Assembly: GCF_001613795.1 (NCBI RefSeq)
Contig: NZ_LPVZ01000024.1
Location: forward strand, 1 to 64,000
Direction: 5' to 3'
Source of the DNA: Thalassospira sp. MCCC 1A01148
Lineage (GTDB): Bacteria > Pseudomonadota > Alphaproteobacteria > Rhodospirillales > Thalassospiraceae
Length of the DNA: 64,000 nt
The notes below the pieces were generated by a model. It searched no databases. It was not told the origin of the DNA and saw only the letters and a program-made list of their open reading frames with translations. This document shows positions 25,291 to 34,300 of the stretch, one piece after another; the stretch's first letter is position 1, and every line of letters begins with the position of its first letter. Made by a program: the position numbers and the translations under genes.

Positions 25291-27122
25291 TACGCGACTT
25301 CAGCCTCCCCCGGGAAGGCTGCAGAGGCGCCAAGTTCAGCCAGACCAACATGTTCGCGGAAGACACCAAACATCTCGCGACCAAAGCCATCCTGATGTTC
25401 TGCCTTATGATCAAAGGTCGCAAAGTCACGCTTGGCCAATTCGGCATCGGTAACGTTCAGCAAAAGCTCGCCAGTTTCGGCATCCAGACGGATGATATCA
25501 CCATCCTGAACCTTGGCGATCGGACCATTCATCATGCCTTCGGGTGTCACGTGAATGGCAGCCGGGACCTTGCCCGATGCACCCGACATACGGCCATCCG
25601 TCACAAGGGCGACCTTGTAGCCAAGATCTTGCAAGACACCCAGCGGCGGGGTCAGTTTGTGCAGTTCCGGCATGCCGTTGGCTTTCGGCCCCTGGAAGCG
25701 GACAACGCAAACCACATCACGATGCAGTTTGCCTTCCTTGAAGGCCTCCATCATTTCTTCCTGGGATGTAAACACCGCAGCCGGGGCTTCGATCACGCGG
25801 TTTTCCGGCTTAACAGCGGAAACCTTGATCACGGAACGGCCGAGATTGCCCGAAAGCATGCGCAGGCCGCCATCAGCACTGAACGCCTTTTCAGCCGGAC
25901 GCAGGATTTCCTCGTCATGGCTGGTTTCCGGTGCATCACGCCATGCCAGCTTGCCATTATCAAGATACGGCTCGGTGCCATAGGCCGCCATTCCACCAGT
26001 GTGAATCGTTTCAAGATCCGGGTGCAAAATACCGTTCTTGAGCAGATCGGAAATTACAAAGCCCATACCGCCAGCCGCATGGAAGTGGTTCACATCCGCC
26101 TGACCGTTCGGATAAACGCGGCAAAGAAGCGGCACCACACGCGACAGTTCGTCGAAATCATCCCAGCGAAGCTCGATCCCGGCCGCACGTGCCATGGCCG
26201 GAAGATGCAGGGTGTGGTTGGTTGAGCCACCAGTTGCCAGAAGACCAACGATCCCGTTCACAAACGCCTTTTCATCAAGGATCTTGCCGATCGGACGATA
26301 GTCATTGCCAAGCTTGGTAATCTGCATGGCGCGACGTGCGGCTTCTTCGGTGAGCGCATCACGCAGGTCCGTATTCGGATTAACGAACGCCGCCCCCGGA
26401 AGATGCAAGCCCATGACTTCCATCAGCATCTGGTTGGAGTTCGCCGTGCCATAGAAGGTGCACGTGCCCGGGCTGTGATAGGACGCGGTTTCGGCCTCAA
26501 GCAATTCCTTGCGGCCAACCTTGCCCTGGGCATAAAGCTGACGAATGCGGGCCTTTTCATTATTCGGAAGGCCTGATGGCATCGGACCGGCCGGAACAAA
26601 CACCGCCGGGATATGGCCATATGACAATGCGCCCATGACAAGACCCGGAACGATTTTGTCGCAGACACCAAGATACATGGCAGCGTCAAACACATCATGC
26701 GACAGCGACACAGCCGTCGACATGGCAATCACATCGCGTGAGAAAAGCGACAGTTCCATGCCCGGACGGCCTTGGGTCACGCCATCACACATGGCTGGAA
26801 CACCGCCGGCCACCTGTGCAGTGCCGCCGGCTTCAAACACCGCCTTTTTGATGCGGTCCGGGTAAACGCCCAGCGGCTGATGGGCCGAAAGCATATCGTT
26901 ATAGGACGTCACAATACCAAGGTTCGCGCCGTCTTCGCCGTTAATGCGCTGCTTTTCCGCAGCCCCGCAGCCAGCCGATGCATGGGCAAGGTTGCCACAT
27001 GACAGGGCCGCGCGATGCGGACGATCAGAGGCCGCGGCCTCGATCTTGGCAAGGTATGCTTCGCGGGTTGGTTTGGAACGCTCGATAATGCGTTTGGTAA
27101 TTTGTTCGATTTCACGTTTCAT
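25290..27122 (-). CDS. edd: 6-phosphogluconate dehydratase
   Basis: A 610-residue IlvD/Edd-family dehydratase converting 6-phosphogluconate to KDPG. The iron-sulfur cluster cysteines fall in the family motifs [36 protein letters not shown] and [17 protein letters not shown] 27122 begins [11 protein letters not shown] and is 5 nt after the pgl stop; the frame open to 27158 would run into pgl. It couples to pgl upstream and glk downstream. The cluster makes the enzyme oxygen-sensitive, as known for the family. Confidence 0.97.
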   Translation of the reverse strand: MKREIEQITKRIIERSKPTREAYLAKIEAAASDRPHRAALSCGNLAHASAGCGAAEKQRINGEDGANLGIVTSYNDMLSAHQPLGVYPDRIKKAVFEAGGTAQVAGGVPAMCDGVTQGRPGMELSLFSRDVIAMSTAVSLSHDVFDAAMYLGVCDKIVPGLVMGALSYGHIPAVFVPAGPMPSGLPNNEKARIRQLYAQGKVGRKELLEAETASYHSPGTCTFYGTANSNQMLMEVMGLHLPGAAFVNPNTDLRDALTEEAARRAMQITKLGNDYRPIGKILDEKAFVNGIVGLLATGGSTNHTLHLPAMARAAGIELRWDDFDELSRVVPLLCRVYPNGQADVNHFHAAGGMGFVISDLLKNGILHPDLETIHTGGMAAYGTEPYLDNGKLAWRDAPETSHDEEILRPAEKAFSADGGLRMLSGNLGRSVIKVSAVKPENRVIEAPAAVFTSQEEMMEAFKEGKLHRDVVCVVRFQGPKANGMPELHKLTPPLGVLQDLGYKVALVTDGRMSGASGKVPAAIHVTPEGMMNGPIAKVQDGDIIRLDAETGELLLNVTDAELAKRDFATFDHKAEHQDGFGREMFGVFREHVGLAELGASAAFPGEAEVA

Positions 27123-27127
27123 GGGGT

Positions 27128-27847
27128 TCAGCCTTTCGGGTTCTCGGCGCTCCACCACAGATCGACGGGGACATCGTTCTGCTGCAAGATGGCGCGAACC
27201 GGCATCTCTTCGATTTCCGTGCCGTTTTTCGCGGCCTCATAGGTCGACCATTTGGACTGTCCGGTAATATGGATCCCAATATACCGGGCATTGAGGATGG
27301 CAGGCAAAGTCATGCTGATACGCGGGACCGGGGATACGGTCGGGCGGGCAGCAGCAACCAGTTCGCCATGCTTGGGATAAAGCCCCTTATCAAGGGCTTC
27401 GGGGGTTGAGGACGGGAAAAGCGATGCGGTATGGCCGTCATCCCCCATCCCCAGAAATACGATATCAAGCGGCCAGTGCATTTCGATGCGCAGGCGTGCG
27501 CTGACGGTTCCCACTGCGTCTTCAGGGCTGCTGTCAGATGTTTTCAGCGACACAAAGCGGGCATTCTGCGCTTCGTTGATAAACAGGTTGTCACGGACCA
27601 GCTTTTCATTGGACTGATCATCATCAAGACCGACCCAGCGATCATCACCAAGGGTGACGATCACCTTCGACCAGTCAAGGCGCGCCTGTGAAAGGGTCTG
27701 AAACAGCGGCTTGGGAAAGCGTCCGCCGGCAACAGCCATGCTGGCGTGGCCGCGGGTGGCGATGGCAAATTCCAGCCGATCAATGGTTTCCTTGACCATT
27801 GCCGCAAGCATTTCATCGCCGCTTTTGAATGTGCGTTCGTTTGTCAT
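27128..27847 (-). CDS. pgl: 6-phosphogluconolactonase
   Basis: A 239-residue enzyme of the DevB/Pgl (NagB-like fold) family hydrolysing 6-phosphogluconolactone. The sequence shows [20 protein letters not shown] (sugar-phosphate loop, about 36-55), [20 protein letters not shown] and [17 protein letters not shown], the signature of the Pgl active site. It lies between zwf and edd in the operon, so zwf-pgl-edd convert glucose 6-phosphate to KDPG in order. Confidence 0.95.
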   Translation of the reverse strand: MTNERTFKSGDEMLAAMVKETIDRLEFAIATRGHASMAVAGGRFPKPLFQTLSQARLDWSKVIVTLGDDRWVGLDDDQSNEKLVRDNLFINEAQNARFVSLKTSDSSPEDAVGTVSARLRIEMHWPLDIVFLGMGDDGHTASLFPSSTPEALDKGLYPKHGELVAAARPTVSPVPRISMTLPAILNARYIGIHITGQSKWSTYEAAKNGTEIEEMPVRAILQQNDVPVDLWWSAENPKG

Positions 27848-27931
27848 GTCTTCTTCCCGAAGTTGGGGTCATGGCGCGGCTGCGCAAGCCCCCGGCAACA
27901 AGCATTGCGGCCCGGACCGGGCTGCACAATT

Positions 27932-29419
27932 CTAGGACCCGGCTTCTTCGTTCCAGGTCCGGCCATCACGTTCGATCAGGGCGATGGCAGCAGACGGGCC
28001 CCAGGTTCCGGCGGTGTATCCTTTGGGCGTGACGTGATTGTTCTGCCACGCATCCTGGATGGCGTCGACCCACTGCCAGGCAATGTCCTGTTCATCGCGG
28101 CGGACAAACAGGGTGTTGTTGCCATCAATCGCATCCAGCAAAAGACGCTCGTAGGCATCCGGGCTGCGGCCACCAAACGCCTCGGCAAAGGACAGGTTCA
28201 ATGCCGTCGGGCGCAAACGCACAAGCCCTGGCCCCGGGTTCTTGTTATTAAGCACAAGATGGATACCGTCATCCGGCTGCAGGCGCAGGACCAGCCTGTT
28301 GGCCTGATAGTTGGTCATGGATTTTGCCAGCGGGAAAATCTGGTGCGGGACATCGCGGAACTGGATGACAATTTCCGAATGGCGTTTGGGCAAACGTTTG
28401 CCCGTACGCAGATAGAACGGAACACCCGACCAACGCCAGTTATCAAGTTCGGCCCGGATCGCAACAAAGGTTTCGGTGGTGCTGTCGGTATTGGCACCTT
28501 CTTCTTCAAGGTAGCCCGGAACTTCCTTGCCGCCCACAGCGCCCTTGCGGTACTGGCCACGCACGGTGGAGCTATCGATGTTGCTGTCATTGATCGGCTG
28601 AAGGGCCTTGAGCACTTTGACCTTTTCATCGCGGACCGCATCCTGATCAAGGACATAGGGCGGTTCCATCGCAACAAGGCAAAGAAGCTGCAGCATATGG
28701 TTCTGCACCATATCGCGCATCGCACCGGCATCGTCATAATAGGACCAGCGGCCCTCGACCCCGACTTCCTCGCCGACCGTGATCTGAACATGGTCAATAT
28801 GCGCACTGTTCCACAGCGGTTCGAACATCGCATTGGCAAAGCGCAGAATCATCAGGTTTTGCACCGTTTCCTTGCCAAGATAGTGGTCGATACGGAAAAT
28901 CTGGTTTTCCTCGAACACTTCACCGATCTGGCCGTTGATTTCACGGCAACTGTCCAGATCATGACCCAGCGGCTTTTCAAGCACGACGCGGGAATTCGGT
29001 GTCACCAGGCCGGCCTTTTTCAGGTTAAAGGCCATGTCGGCAAACAATGCGGGACTGGTAGAGAAATAAAAGACGCGATCACGATCAGGCTGATCGGACA
29101 GCTTTTCATGCAGGACCTTGAACCCGGCTTCATCCCCGGCAGAGACCTGTACATAGGCGATGCGATTGGCGAATTTCGCCCAGATTTCCGCATCAAATTC
29201 ACCTTCGGGAATGAATTTCTTCCCGGCTTCATGCAGTTTGGCCCGGAAATCTTCGTCGCTATGTTCGCTGCGCGATGCGCCAAAGATACGGGTTTCATCA
29301 TCGAAACGCCCGGTGCGTTCCATTTCATACAGTGCGGGAAAAAGTTTACGTAGCGCCAGATCTCCGGTCCCACCGAAAATCACGATATCCGCGATACGAT
29401 GCTTAAGCCTTTGTTTCAT
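27932..29419 (-). CDS. zwf: Glucose-6-phosphate 1-dehydrogenase
   Basis: A 495-residue enzyme oxidising glucose 6-phosphate to 6-phosphogluconolactone with NAD(P)+. The Rossmann motif FGGTGDLALRKLFPAL lies near the N-terminus (about 15-30) and the substrate-binding/catalytic RIDHYLGKE about residue 170. ATG 29419 (MKQRLKHRIADIV) is chosen over the frame open to 29458. First gene of the zwf-pgl-edd-glk-eda operon; its upstream region (29420-30214) is long and holds a 13-bp perfect palindrome at 29739. Spacing to pgl is 84 nt. Confidence 0.96.
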   Translation of the reverse strand: MKQRLKHRIADIVIFGGTGDLALRKLFPALYEMERTGRFDDETRIFGASRSEHSDEDFRAKLHEAGKKFIPEGEFDAEIWAKFANRIAYVQVSAGDEAGFKVLHEKLSDQPDRDRVFYFSTSPALFADMAFNLKKAGLVTPNSRVVLEKPLGHDLDSCREINGQIGEVFEENQIFRIDHYLGKETVQNLMILRFANAMFEPLWNSAHIDHVQITVGEEVGVEGRWSYYDDAGAMRDMVQNHMLQLLCLVAMEPPYVLDQDAVRDEKVKVLKALQPINDSNIDSSTVRGQYRKGAVGGKEVPGYLEEEGANTDSTTETFVAIRAELDNWRWSGVPFYLRTGKRLPKRHSEIVIQFRDVPHQIFPLAKSMTNYQANRLVLRLQPDDGIHLVLNNKNPGPGLVRLRPTALNLSFAEAFGGRSPDAYERLLLDAIDGNNTLFVRRDEQDIAWQWVDAIQDAWQNNHVTPKGYTAGTWGPSAAIALIERDGRTWNEEAGS

Positions 29420-30214
29420 TATGCCCTTAGCCTTCCAACGTTTCCTTCCCGTCGCCAAGGTGGGACCCCGGATCTTGCGATCCTGGCAGACAATCGGGGC
29501 ACGGCCGATGCCGTGTTGCAGAACCGGGTTCTCCGGTCCTGTCTGCTATTTGTCACCCGACAGGAATATGCCCCTGCCTGTGACCGATAATCGGTCGCCA
29601 GTTTCCTGACCACCGGACTGTGACGCCGTGTCCTGCTGTGTCCTGATCAGCAAAACCGCATCACCAAATCCTATTGCGCACTGTTACACGATCCATCGGG
29701 GCAAGACCACTGCGATCACACGCAATCGAAGCCGTTTTACTGAAATTCAGTTTAACCGTAACAGTTTGTAGCAAAACCACCGTAAGAACAGCCTGATTTC
29801 CTGTATTTTAGGACAGTTGAAACATCGTGCAACAATTTGATTCCAGCGATGCATTTGCGTTTGCGGCGCAAACAGTTTGCGAATTTCACGGGTCGCGCAC
29901 CGCTTATTGCAAAAACCGGCCTCGTTGATCGGCGCGGTAGACCATCCAGCACCAACGACCAACGGTTACACGACGAACATCCTGATCAAGACTCGCACGG
30001 ACTCGCAGTTTTCCGGGAGTTTGTGAACCAGAACCATGAACAAATGCTGCTCTGGCTTGTGTTTTCAGCCCGAAATGAGAACATTTGTGAACATTATTTA
30101 TTTAAGCAAAATCAATTACTTGGTTGCACTCAGGCTCATTTGTTCCAATTTTGTTCTTGCTGGAACAAAATCAGAACATTATGGTTTCTTCAGACAGATT
30201 GAGGAGGACAGACC
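29420..30214. other. Long gene-free region upstream of zwf and the 43-codon ORF
   Basis: About 795 nt with no convincing coding region; short ORFs lack ribosome sites and family resemblance. A perfect palindrome ACTGAAATTCAGT (29739-29751), flanked by T/A-rich sequence, is a candidate operator. The right part (29950-30200) is AT-rich and probably contains the promoter for the small gene at 30215. A HexR-type TGTAnTnnnAnTACA site was looked for and not found. Confidence 0.5.
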
Positions 30215-30346
30215 ATGTTGAAACTGATTGATAACCCGACCCGCTTGAACGAGCTTTGCAGCACGGTCGCTGTTGTCGGCAGCACAGGATTTTTCCTGTT
30301 CGTCATCGGACTTGGCATGGCCCAAACCCTTCGCGGTCTGGTCTAG
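30215..30346 (+). CDS. 43-residue predicted membrane microprotein
   Basis: An ATG preceded by a very strong GAGGAGG ribosome site (30201-30207) opens a 43-codon frame. It has an N-terminal polar part (LIDNPTRLNELCS) and one hydrophobic helix (about residues 19-36: VAVVGSTGFFLFVIGLGM) ending QTLRGLV. The family was not recognised. It stands alone, on the plus strand, followed by a non-coding stretch with a strong terminator at 30559. The combination of an excellent ribosome site and a membrane helix argues for a real small protein; function unknown. Confidence 0.65.
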   Translation: MLKLIDNPTRLNELCSTVAVVGSTGFFLFVIGLGMAQTLRGLV

Positions 30347-30558
30347 GATCTAATTCTACGAATTCCCAACACACTTTATCTGTGTTGACGAGGCCCGGAC
30401 CATAAGCCACCAAGCTTTTGTCCATCACGGGCGTTTGACCGGCAGGCAACCCCGCACCCAAACCCTGTCCCGCCTGTCGGTCAGACCTTCCCTACGCCCG
30501 GTCTTCCCCAAGGGGCCTCTTCAAGTACAGTAATGAATTCCGCATACTCCGCATACTG

Positions 30559-30592
30559 GCGCCGCTATCTCCCCGATAGCGGCGCTTTTTTT
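30559..30592 (+). terminator. Rho-independent terminator downstream of the microprotein gene
   Basis: GCGCCGCTATC (30559-30569) and GATAGCGGCGC (30575-30585) form an 11-bp stem with a TCCCC loop and seven T residues. The transcript between 30347 and here (about 210 nt) carries no evident gene and is either a long 3' UTR or an undetected small RNA. Confidence 0.93.
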
Positions 30593-31061
30593 GACATGTG
30601 CATATGCAAGGCCGGCCTTCCCCGCACATGACAAACGAGTCTGCTTTGCACCTGGCAGATGAACCAGCACAACATGCGCCTGACGCCAATCCGGCTGAAA
30701 ACATTTATTGCAACGCAACAACTTGCGCTGCATTGCAAAATTTTACTCGACAATACGGGGAATATTCGGTTGAATCAGAGTGAAAAACGATAATTTGGAA
30801 TTTCATCATACTTAATGGCTATTGCATGAAAGTCGAACTAACGTAGGCTTCATGGCAATTACTGGATTTCTGCATGCTGCTACCCAGCCGTTTTCCGCTG
30901 TGCATCAGATCAGCCTTGGCCATTTGGCAGCTCTGATCAGAAATCTGAAAAAATGCCAAAGTGCGTGCACACATACGAACTGTGCACGAAAACAGGATGA
31001 AAAGCCGTAAACCAGGTTGGTGACCACACTAAGTTTGTGGGTCACCCGGGAGTGAGAGTTA
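30593..31061. other. Gene-free region upstream of phaZ
   Basis: About 470 nt without a convincing gene; the 61-codon frame at 30598 lacks a ribosome site. A TTGC-rich patch (about 30715-30740, with TTGCGCTGCATTGCAA) could be a regulator site, possibly for a PhaR-type protein. This is speculative. A hairpin lies directly before the phaZ ribosome site. Confidence 0.45.
31019..31046 (+). promoter_or_regulatory. Hairpin in the phaZ 5' UTR next to the ribosome site
   Basis: GGTGACCACA (31019-31028) and TGTGGGTCACC (31036-31046) pair over 10 bp with one bulged G and a 7-nt loop. The stem ends just before GGGAGTGAGAG, the phaZ ribosome site. It may stabilise the message or modulate access to the ribosome site. 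Confidence 0.6.
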
Positions 31062-32351
31062 ATGCTGTATCACCTTTATGAATTGCAGCACGCCACGATA
31101 AGCCCGCTTCGTATGGCAGCAGATGCCAGCAAAAAGTGGCTGCGCAATCCGGCCAATCCGATGTCCTACACCCATCAGGGTCGGGCCGCAGCCGCAGCAT
31201 GTGACGTGTTCACCCATATCACCCATCGTTACGGCAAACCGGAATTTGGTCTGGACACCACAGTGATTGACGGCGAAACCGTCCCGATCACCGAGGAAGT
31301 CGTCCACAGCGAAGCTTTTTGCAACCTGTTGCATTTCAAGCGCGAAACCGACCACCTGAAAAAACAGCCCGATGACCCGCGCCTGTTGATCGTCGCCCCG
31401 CTTTCCGGGCACTTTTCAACCCTTCTGCGCGGGACGGTCGAAGCCCTTTTGCCCGATCACGATGTCTATATCACCGACTGGGTTGACGCCCGTCTGGTAC
31501 CGGTTCATCTGGGGCATTTTGATCTTGATACCTATGTCGATTATCTGATGCGCTTCCTGCGCAAGCTTGGCCCGAACACCCACATGATGGCCGTTTGCCA
31601 GCCGTCTGTTCCGGTGGTCGCTGCCGCATCATTGATGGCAGCAGGAAACGAAGCATGCCAGCCGGCCTCTATGACGTTGATGGGCGGGCCGATCGATACC
31701 CGCGAAAACCCGACCGAGGTCAACAAATTCGCCAAGCAGCACAGCCTTGAGTGGTTTGAACGCCATGTGATTTCACATGTGCCCCTGCCCCATGCAGGTG
31801 TGATGCGCCGTGTGTATCCGGGCTTCATGCAACTTGCCGGCTTCATGAGCATGAACTGGGACCGTCACGTTTCGGCCCATCACGACATGTTCAACCACCT
31901 TGTCGAAGGTGATGGTGAGAGCGCCGAAGCAAAACGTAGTTTCTATCAGGAATATCTGGCTGTCATGGACATGACGGCCGAGTTCTATCTTCAGACACTT
32001 AAGGCCGTGTTCCACGAACACAGCCTGCCCGAAGGCACCATGCGCTGGCAGGGGGTTCCGGTTGATCCATCCGCCATCACCAAAACCGCCCTTCTGACCG
32101 TCGAGGGCGAGCGCGATGACATTACAGGCATGGGCCAGACCCGTGCCGCACACAAGCTTACCACCAACCTGCCAGACAGCATGCGCATGCACCATGTGCA
32201 GCAGGGTGTTGGTCATTATGGTGTGTTTAACGGGCGGCGCTGGCGTGAACAGATCAGCCCACGGATCAAGGAATTCATCCGCCGTCACGATCACGAGGGC
32301 AAGGGTGCCCGCAGCGCGCCAAACGTTACCCATATCAACGCTGCCGAATAA
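31062..32351 (+). CDS. phaZ: Intracellular polyhydroxyalkanoate (PHB) depolymerase
   Basis: A 429-residue alpha/beta-hydrolase that mobilises stored short-chain polyhydroxyalkanoate (poly-3-hydroxybutyrate). It matches the intracellular PhaZ family: LLIVAPLSGHFSTLLRGTVE, DVYITDWVDARLVP, then the nucleophile elbow VCQPSVPV with C179 replacing the usual Ser, as in Ralstonia PhaZa1. The catalytic His is in GVGHYGVFNGRRW near the C-terminus. A hairpin abuts its ribosome site. No PHA synthase gene is in the window. The terminator is at 32378. Confidence 0.93.
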   Translation: MLYHLYELQHATISPLRMAADASKKWLRNPANPMSYTHQGRAAAAACDVFTHITHRYGKPEFGLDTTVIDGETVPITEEVVHSEAFCNLLHFKRETDHLKKQPDDPRLLIVAPLSGHFSTLLRGTVEALLPDHDVYITDWVDARLVPVHLGHFDLDTYVDYLMRFLRKLGPNTHMMAVCQPSVPVVAAASLMAAGNEACQPASMTLMGGPIDTRENPTEVNKFAKQHSLEWFERHVISHVPLPHAGVMRRVYPGFMQLAGFMSMNWDRHVSAHHDMFNHLVEGDGESAEAKRSFYQEYLAVMDMTAEFYLQTLKAVFHEHSLPEGTMRWQGVPVDPSAITKTALLTVEGERDDITGMGQTRAAHKLTTNLPDSMRMHHVQQGVGHYGVFNGRRWREQISPRIKEFIRRHDHEGKGARSAPNVTHINAAE

Positions 32352-32377
32352 CGCACCGAAGCCAATACGCAAAAACC

Positions 32378-32415
32378 AAAAGCCGCCCGTTGCAAGACAG
32401 GCGGCTTTTTCTTTG
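32378..32415. terminator. Bidirectional terminator between phaZ and the convergent hypothetical gene
   Basis: AAAAGCCGCC (32378-32387) and GGCGGCTTTTT (32400-32410) pair over 10 bp; T-runs lie on both strands. Confidence 0.88.
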
Positions 32416-32431
32416 GGTCATTACAGCATGA

Positions 32432-32815
32432 TCAGACGTATTCTGGCTGCACCCGACCGTTACTGACCGACCCGCCATAGGTCCCGTCGCCATAGGCGTA
32501 TTGCTCAACCGGGTTAAGGGCATCAACAAGATGGTCAAACACAGCCGATGCGCTGGCCTTCCAGGCACTGACGGCACCGATGATTACCGGATTTGCGGCA
32601 CCATCAAGCAATGCAATCGCGGCATCGATATCATCGTTGGTCACCGCATTCGCACCATCACGCAGCGGCAAGTGCACACCGATAACCTGATCATCCTTGA
32701 TCCCCATCAGTCCGATACAGGATGTAAACGTGGTGAACATGACCGTATCGGCCTTCGCCCATTGCAGCTCGGCGACTGCCTGTGCATCCTGAGCCTCGGT
32801 ATACGCATATGCCAT
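32432..32815 (-). CDS. Conserved-looking hypothetical protein, 127 residues
   Basis: ATG 32815 (MAYAYTEAQDAQ) is chosen because a GGATTTC-type ribosome site is upstream and the frame further upstream runs antisense through the SDR gene. The product is soluble, acidic and Ala/Asp-rich, with alternating segments VMFTTFTSCIGLMG, VIGVHLPLRDG and NPVIIGAVSAW that suggest an alpha/beta fold; no signal or membrane helix. The family was not recognised. It converges on phaZ and is divergent from the SDR gene at 32939, with which it might share a promoter region. Confidence 0.6.
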   Translation of the reverse strand: MAYAYTEAQDAQAVAELQWAKADTVMFTTFTSCIGLMGIKDDQVIGVHLPLRDGANAVTNDDIDAAIALLDGAANPVIIGAVSAWKASASAVFDHLVDALNPVEQYAYGDGTYGGSVSNGRVQPEYV

Positions 32816-32938
32816 TTTCGAAATCCTTTGTGCTTGTGAAGATAAGAGCGTTCGACGACGCACCGCCCAAGCACATGTGAACCGCAGTGATTGCCAAGCC
32901 GTAACCAGAATATCGATCACAAAACCGAGCCCGCCGAT

Positions 32939-33661
32939 ATGAGCACCGCGCCCGCATTCGAAAGCTTCCCCCGAGATGGTCTTGCCGTGGTCTGCGGTGC
33001 AACAGGCGGCATCGGGCAGGCCTTTGTGGCCCACCTGCAAGCAAGCCAGCAGTTCGCGGGCGTGATTGCACTTTCGCGCTCCAGCAGCCCGGCGCTTGAT
33101 TTTGATCGTCCGGACTCCATTGCCGAATGCGCGAGCTTTATCAAAACACTGGGCGGCGAGGTACGGCTGATTGTTGATGCCACAGGCTATCTGCATGACG
33201 AGACATTCCAGCCCGAAAAATCCCTGCGACACATTGATGCCGACTATATGGCCAAGCAGTTTCACATCAACGCCATTGGCCCTGCCCTGTTGATGAAGCA
33301 TTTCTGCCCGCTATTGCCACGGTCAGGCAAATCGGTGTTTGCCACCCTATCGGCAAAGGTCGGCAGTATTGGCGACAATCGCATGGGCGGATGGTATGGG
33401 TACCGTGCGGCAAAAGCAGCACTTAATCAGTTGGTGAAATGCAGCGCGATCGAAATTGGCCGCAATAAACGCGAAGCGGTCTGTGTCGCCCTGCATCCCG
33501 GCACGGTTGATACCGGCCTTTCCGGGCCGTTTGCCAAATCGGGCCTTCGGGTTCAGAGCCCCGAAGAGGCTACTGCGAATATGCTAACGGTGCTTGATCA
33601 ACTCACCGCAGAAAGCTCTGGCGGGTTTTATGCCTATGACGGCAATGCATTGCCCTGGTAA
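32939..33661 (+). CDS. Short-chain dehydrogenase/reductase (C-factor-like)
   Basis: A 240-residue SDR with the Rossmann loop CGATGGIGQAF (about 16-26), NAIGPALLMKH and the catalytic Ser in ATLSAKVGS followed by Y-x3-K in GYRAAKAAL (about 150-158). It resembles CsgA/C-factor type SDRs of unknown substrate. ATG 32939 is preferred: it opens MSTAPAFESF just before the Rossmann strand, whereas the upstream frame adds nothing recognisable. It converges on the Nudix gene with a 6-nt gap. Confidence 0.85.
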   Translation: MSTAPAFESFPRDGLAVVCGATGGIGQAFVAHLQASQQFAGVIALSRSSSPALDFDRPDSIAECASFIKTLGGEVRLIVDATGYLHDETFQPEKSLRHIDADYMAKQFHINAIGPALLMKHFCPLLPRSGKSVFATLSAKVGSIGDNRMGGWYGYRAAKAALNQLVKCSAIEIGRNKREAVCVALHPGTVDTGLSGPFAKSGLRVQSPEEATANMLTVLDQLTAESSGGFYAYDGNALPW

Positions 33662-33667
33662 CGGCAA

Positions 33668-34285
33668 TTACTTGCCAAGCAGGCCGGTCAGAAGCGCGTG
33701 CTGCAAAAGAATGACCGTCTTGGCATCGCGGATGCGACCATCGGCCAACATCGAAAGGACGTCGTCAAAGCCGATCTCAAGAACATGGATATCCTCGCCC
33801 TCTTCATGCAGACCGCCGCCATCCCCTTTGCGGTGATCGCGGGTGACTTCGGCAACAAATAGATGCAGACGCTCGGTTACTGAACCCGGGCTCATGAACA
33901 GGTCAAAGACCTGACGGGGTTTTCCGATCTTATAGCCGGTTTCTTCCTCCACCTCGGCAATGACGGCGGCGGCGGGGTCACGATCATCAAGCACACCTGC
34001 GGGCACTTCGATCAGCATGCCGTCTTCGTTGCCATTAACAAAACTTGGCAGGCGAAACTGCCGCGTCAGGATAACGGTGCGATCAGTGCGATTATAAAGA
34101 AGAATGCCCGCCCCATTACCCCGTTCATAGGCTTCGCGCGTCTGGCTTTGCCATGATCCGTCTGTGCGTTTCAGATCAAAGCTGACGCGATAAAGCCGAT
34201 ACCAGTTGTCCGACAAACATTCGATATCACTGACACGCACATGATCCTGATCGGGGACAGACCAGCCTTTGGGAACATCGAACAT
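33668..34285 (-). CDS. Nudix hydrolase (NudK/ADP-ribose pyrophosphatase type)
   Basis: A 205-residue nucleotide-sugar/ADP-sugar pyrophosphatase. The Nudix box is visible as GVLDDRDPAAAVIAEVEEET followed by GY (about 117-138), with the conserved EVEEETG metal-binding acidic residues; the SPGSVTERLHLFVAEV segment that follows is characteristic of the YffH/NudK branch. That branch hydrolyses GDP-mannose or ADP-ribose; substrate not certain. It starts 15 nt after the alpha/beta hydrolase stop and is likely co-transcribed with it. Confidence 0.88.
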   Translation of the reverse strand: MFDVPKGWSVPDQDHVRVSDIECLSDNWYRLYRVSFDLKRTDGSWQSQTREAYERGNGAGILLYNRTDRTVILTRQFRLPSFVNGNEDGMLIEVPAGVLDDRDPAAAVIAEVEEETGYKIGKPRQVFDLFMSPGSVTERLHLFVAEVTRDHRKGDGGGLHEEGEDIHVLEIGFDDVLSMLADGRIRDAKTVILLQHALLTGLLGK

Positions 34286-34300
34286 GCTGGCAATACCGGA

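Noticed and set aside
27746..29353. A 535-codon plus-strand frame opposite zwf
   Set aside because: It lies entirely antisense to pgl/zwf, whose products carry full family motifs. The translated sequence has skewed Arg/His/Gly/Asn/Phe content typical of a reverse-frame shadow in GC-rich coding DNA, and no ribosome site is evident.
30598..30783. A 61-codon frame upstream of phaZ
   Set aside because: No ribosome site, composition not protein-like, and located in a probable promoter region after a strong terminator.
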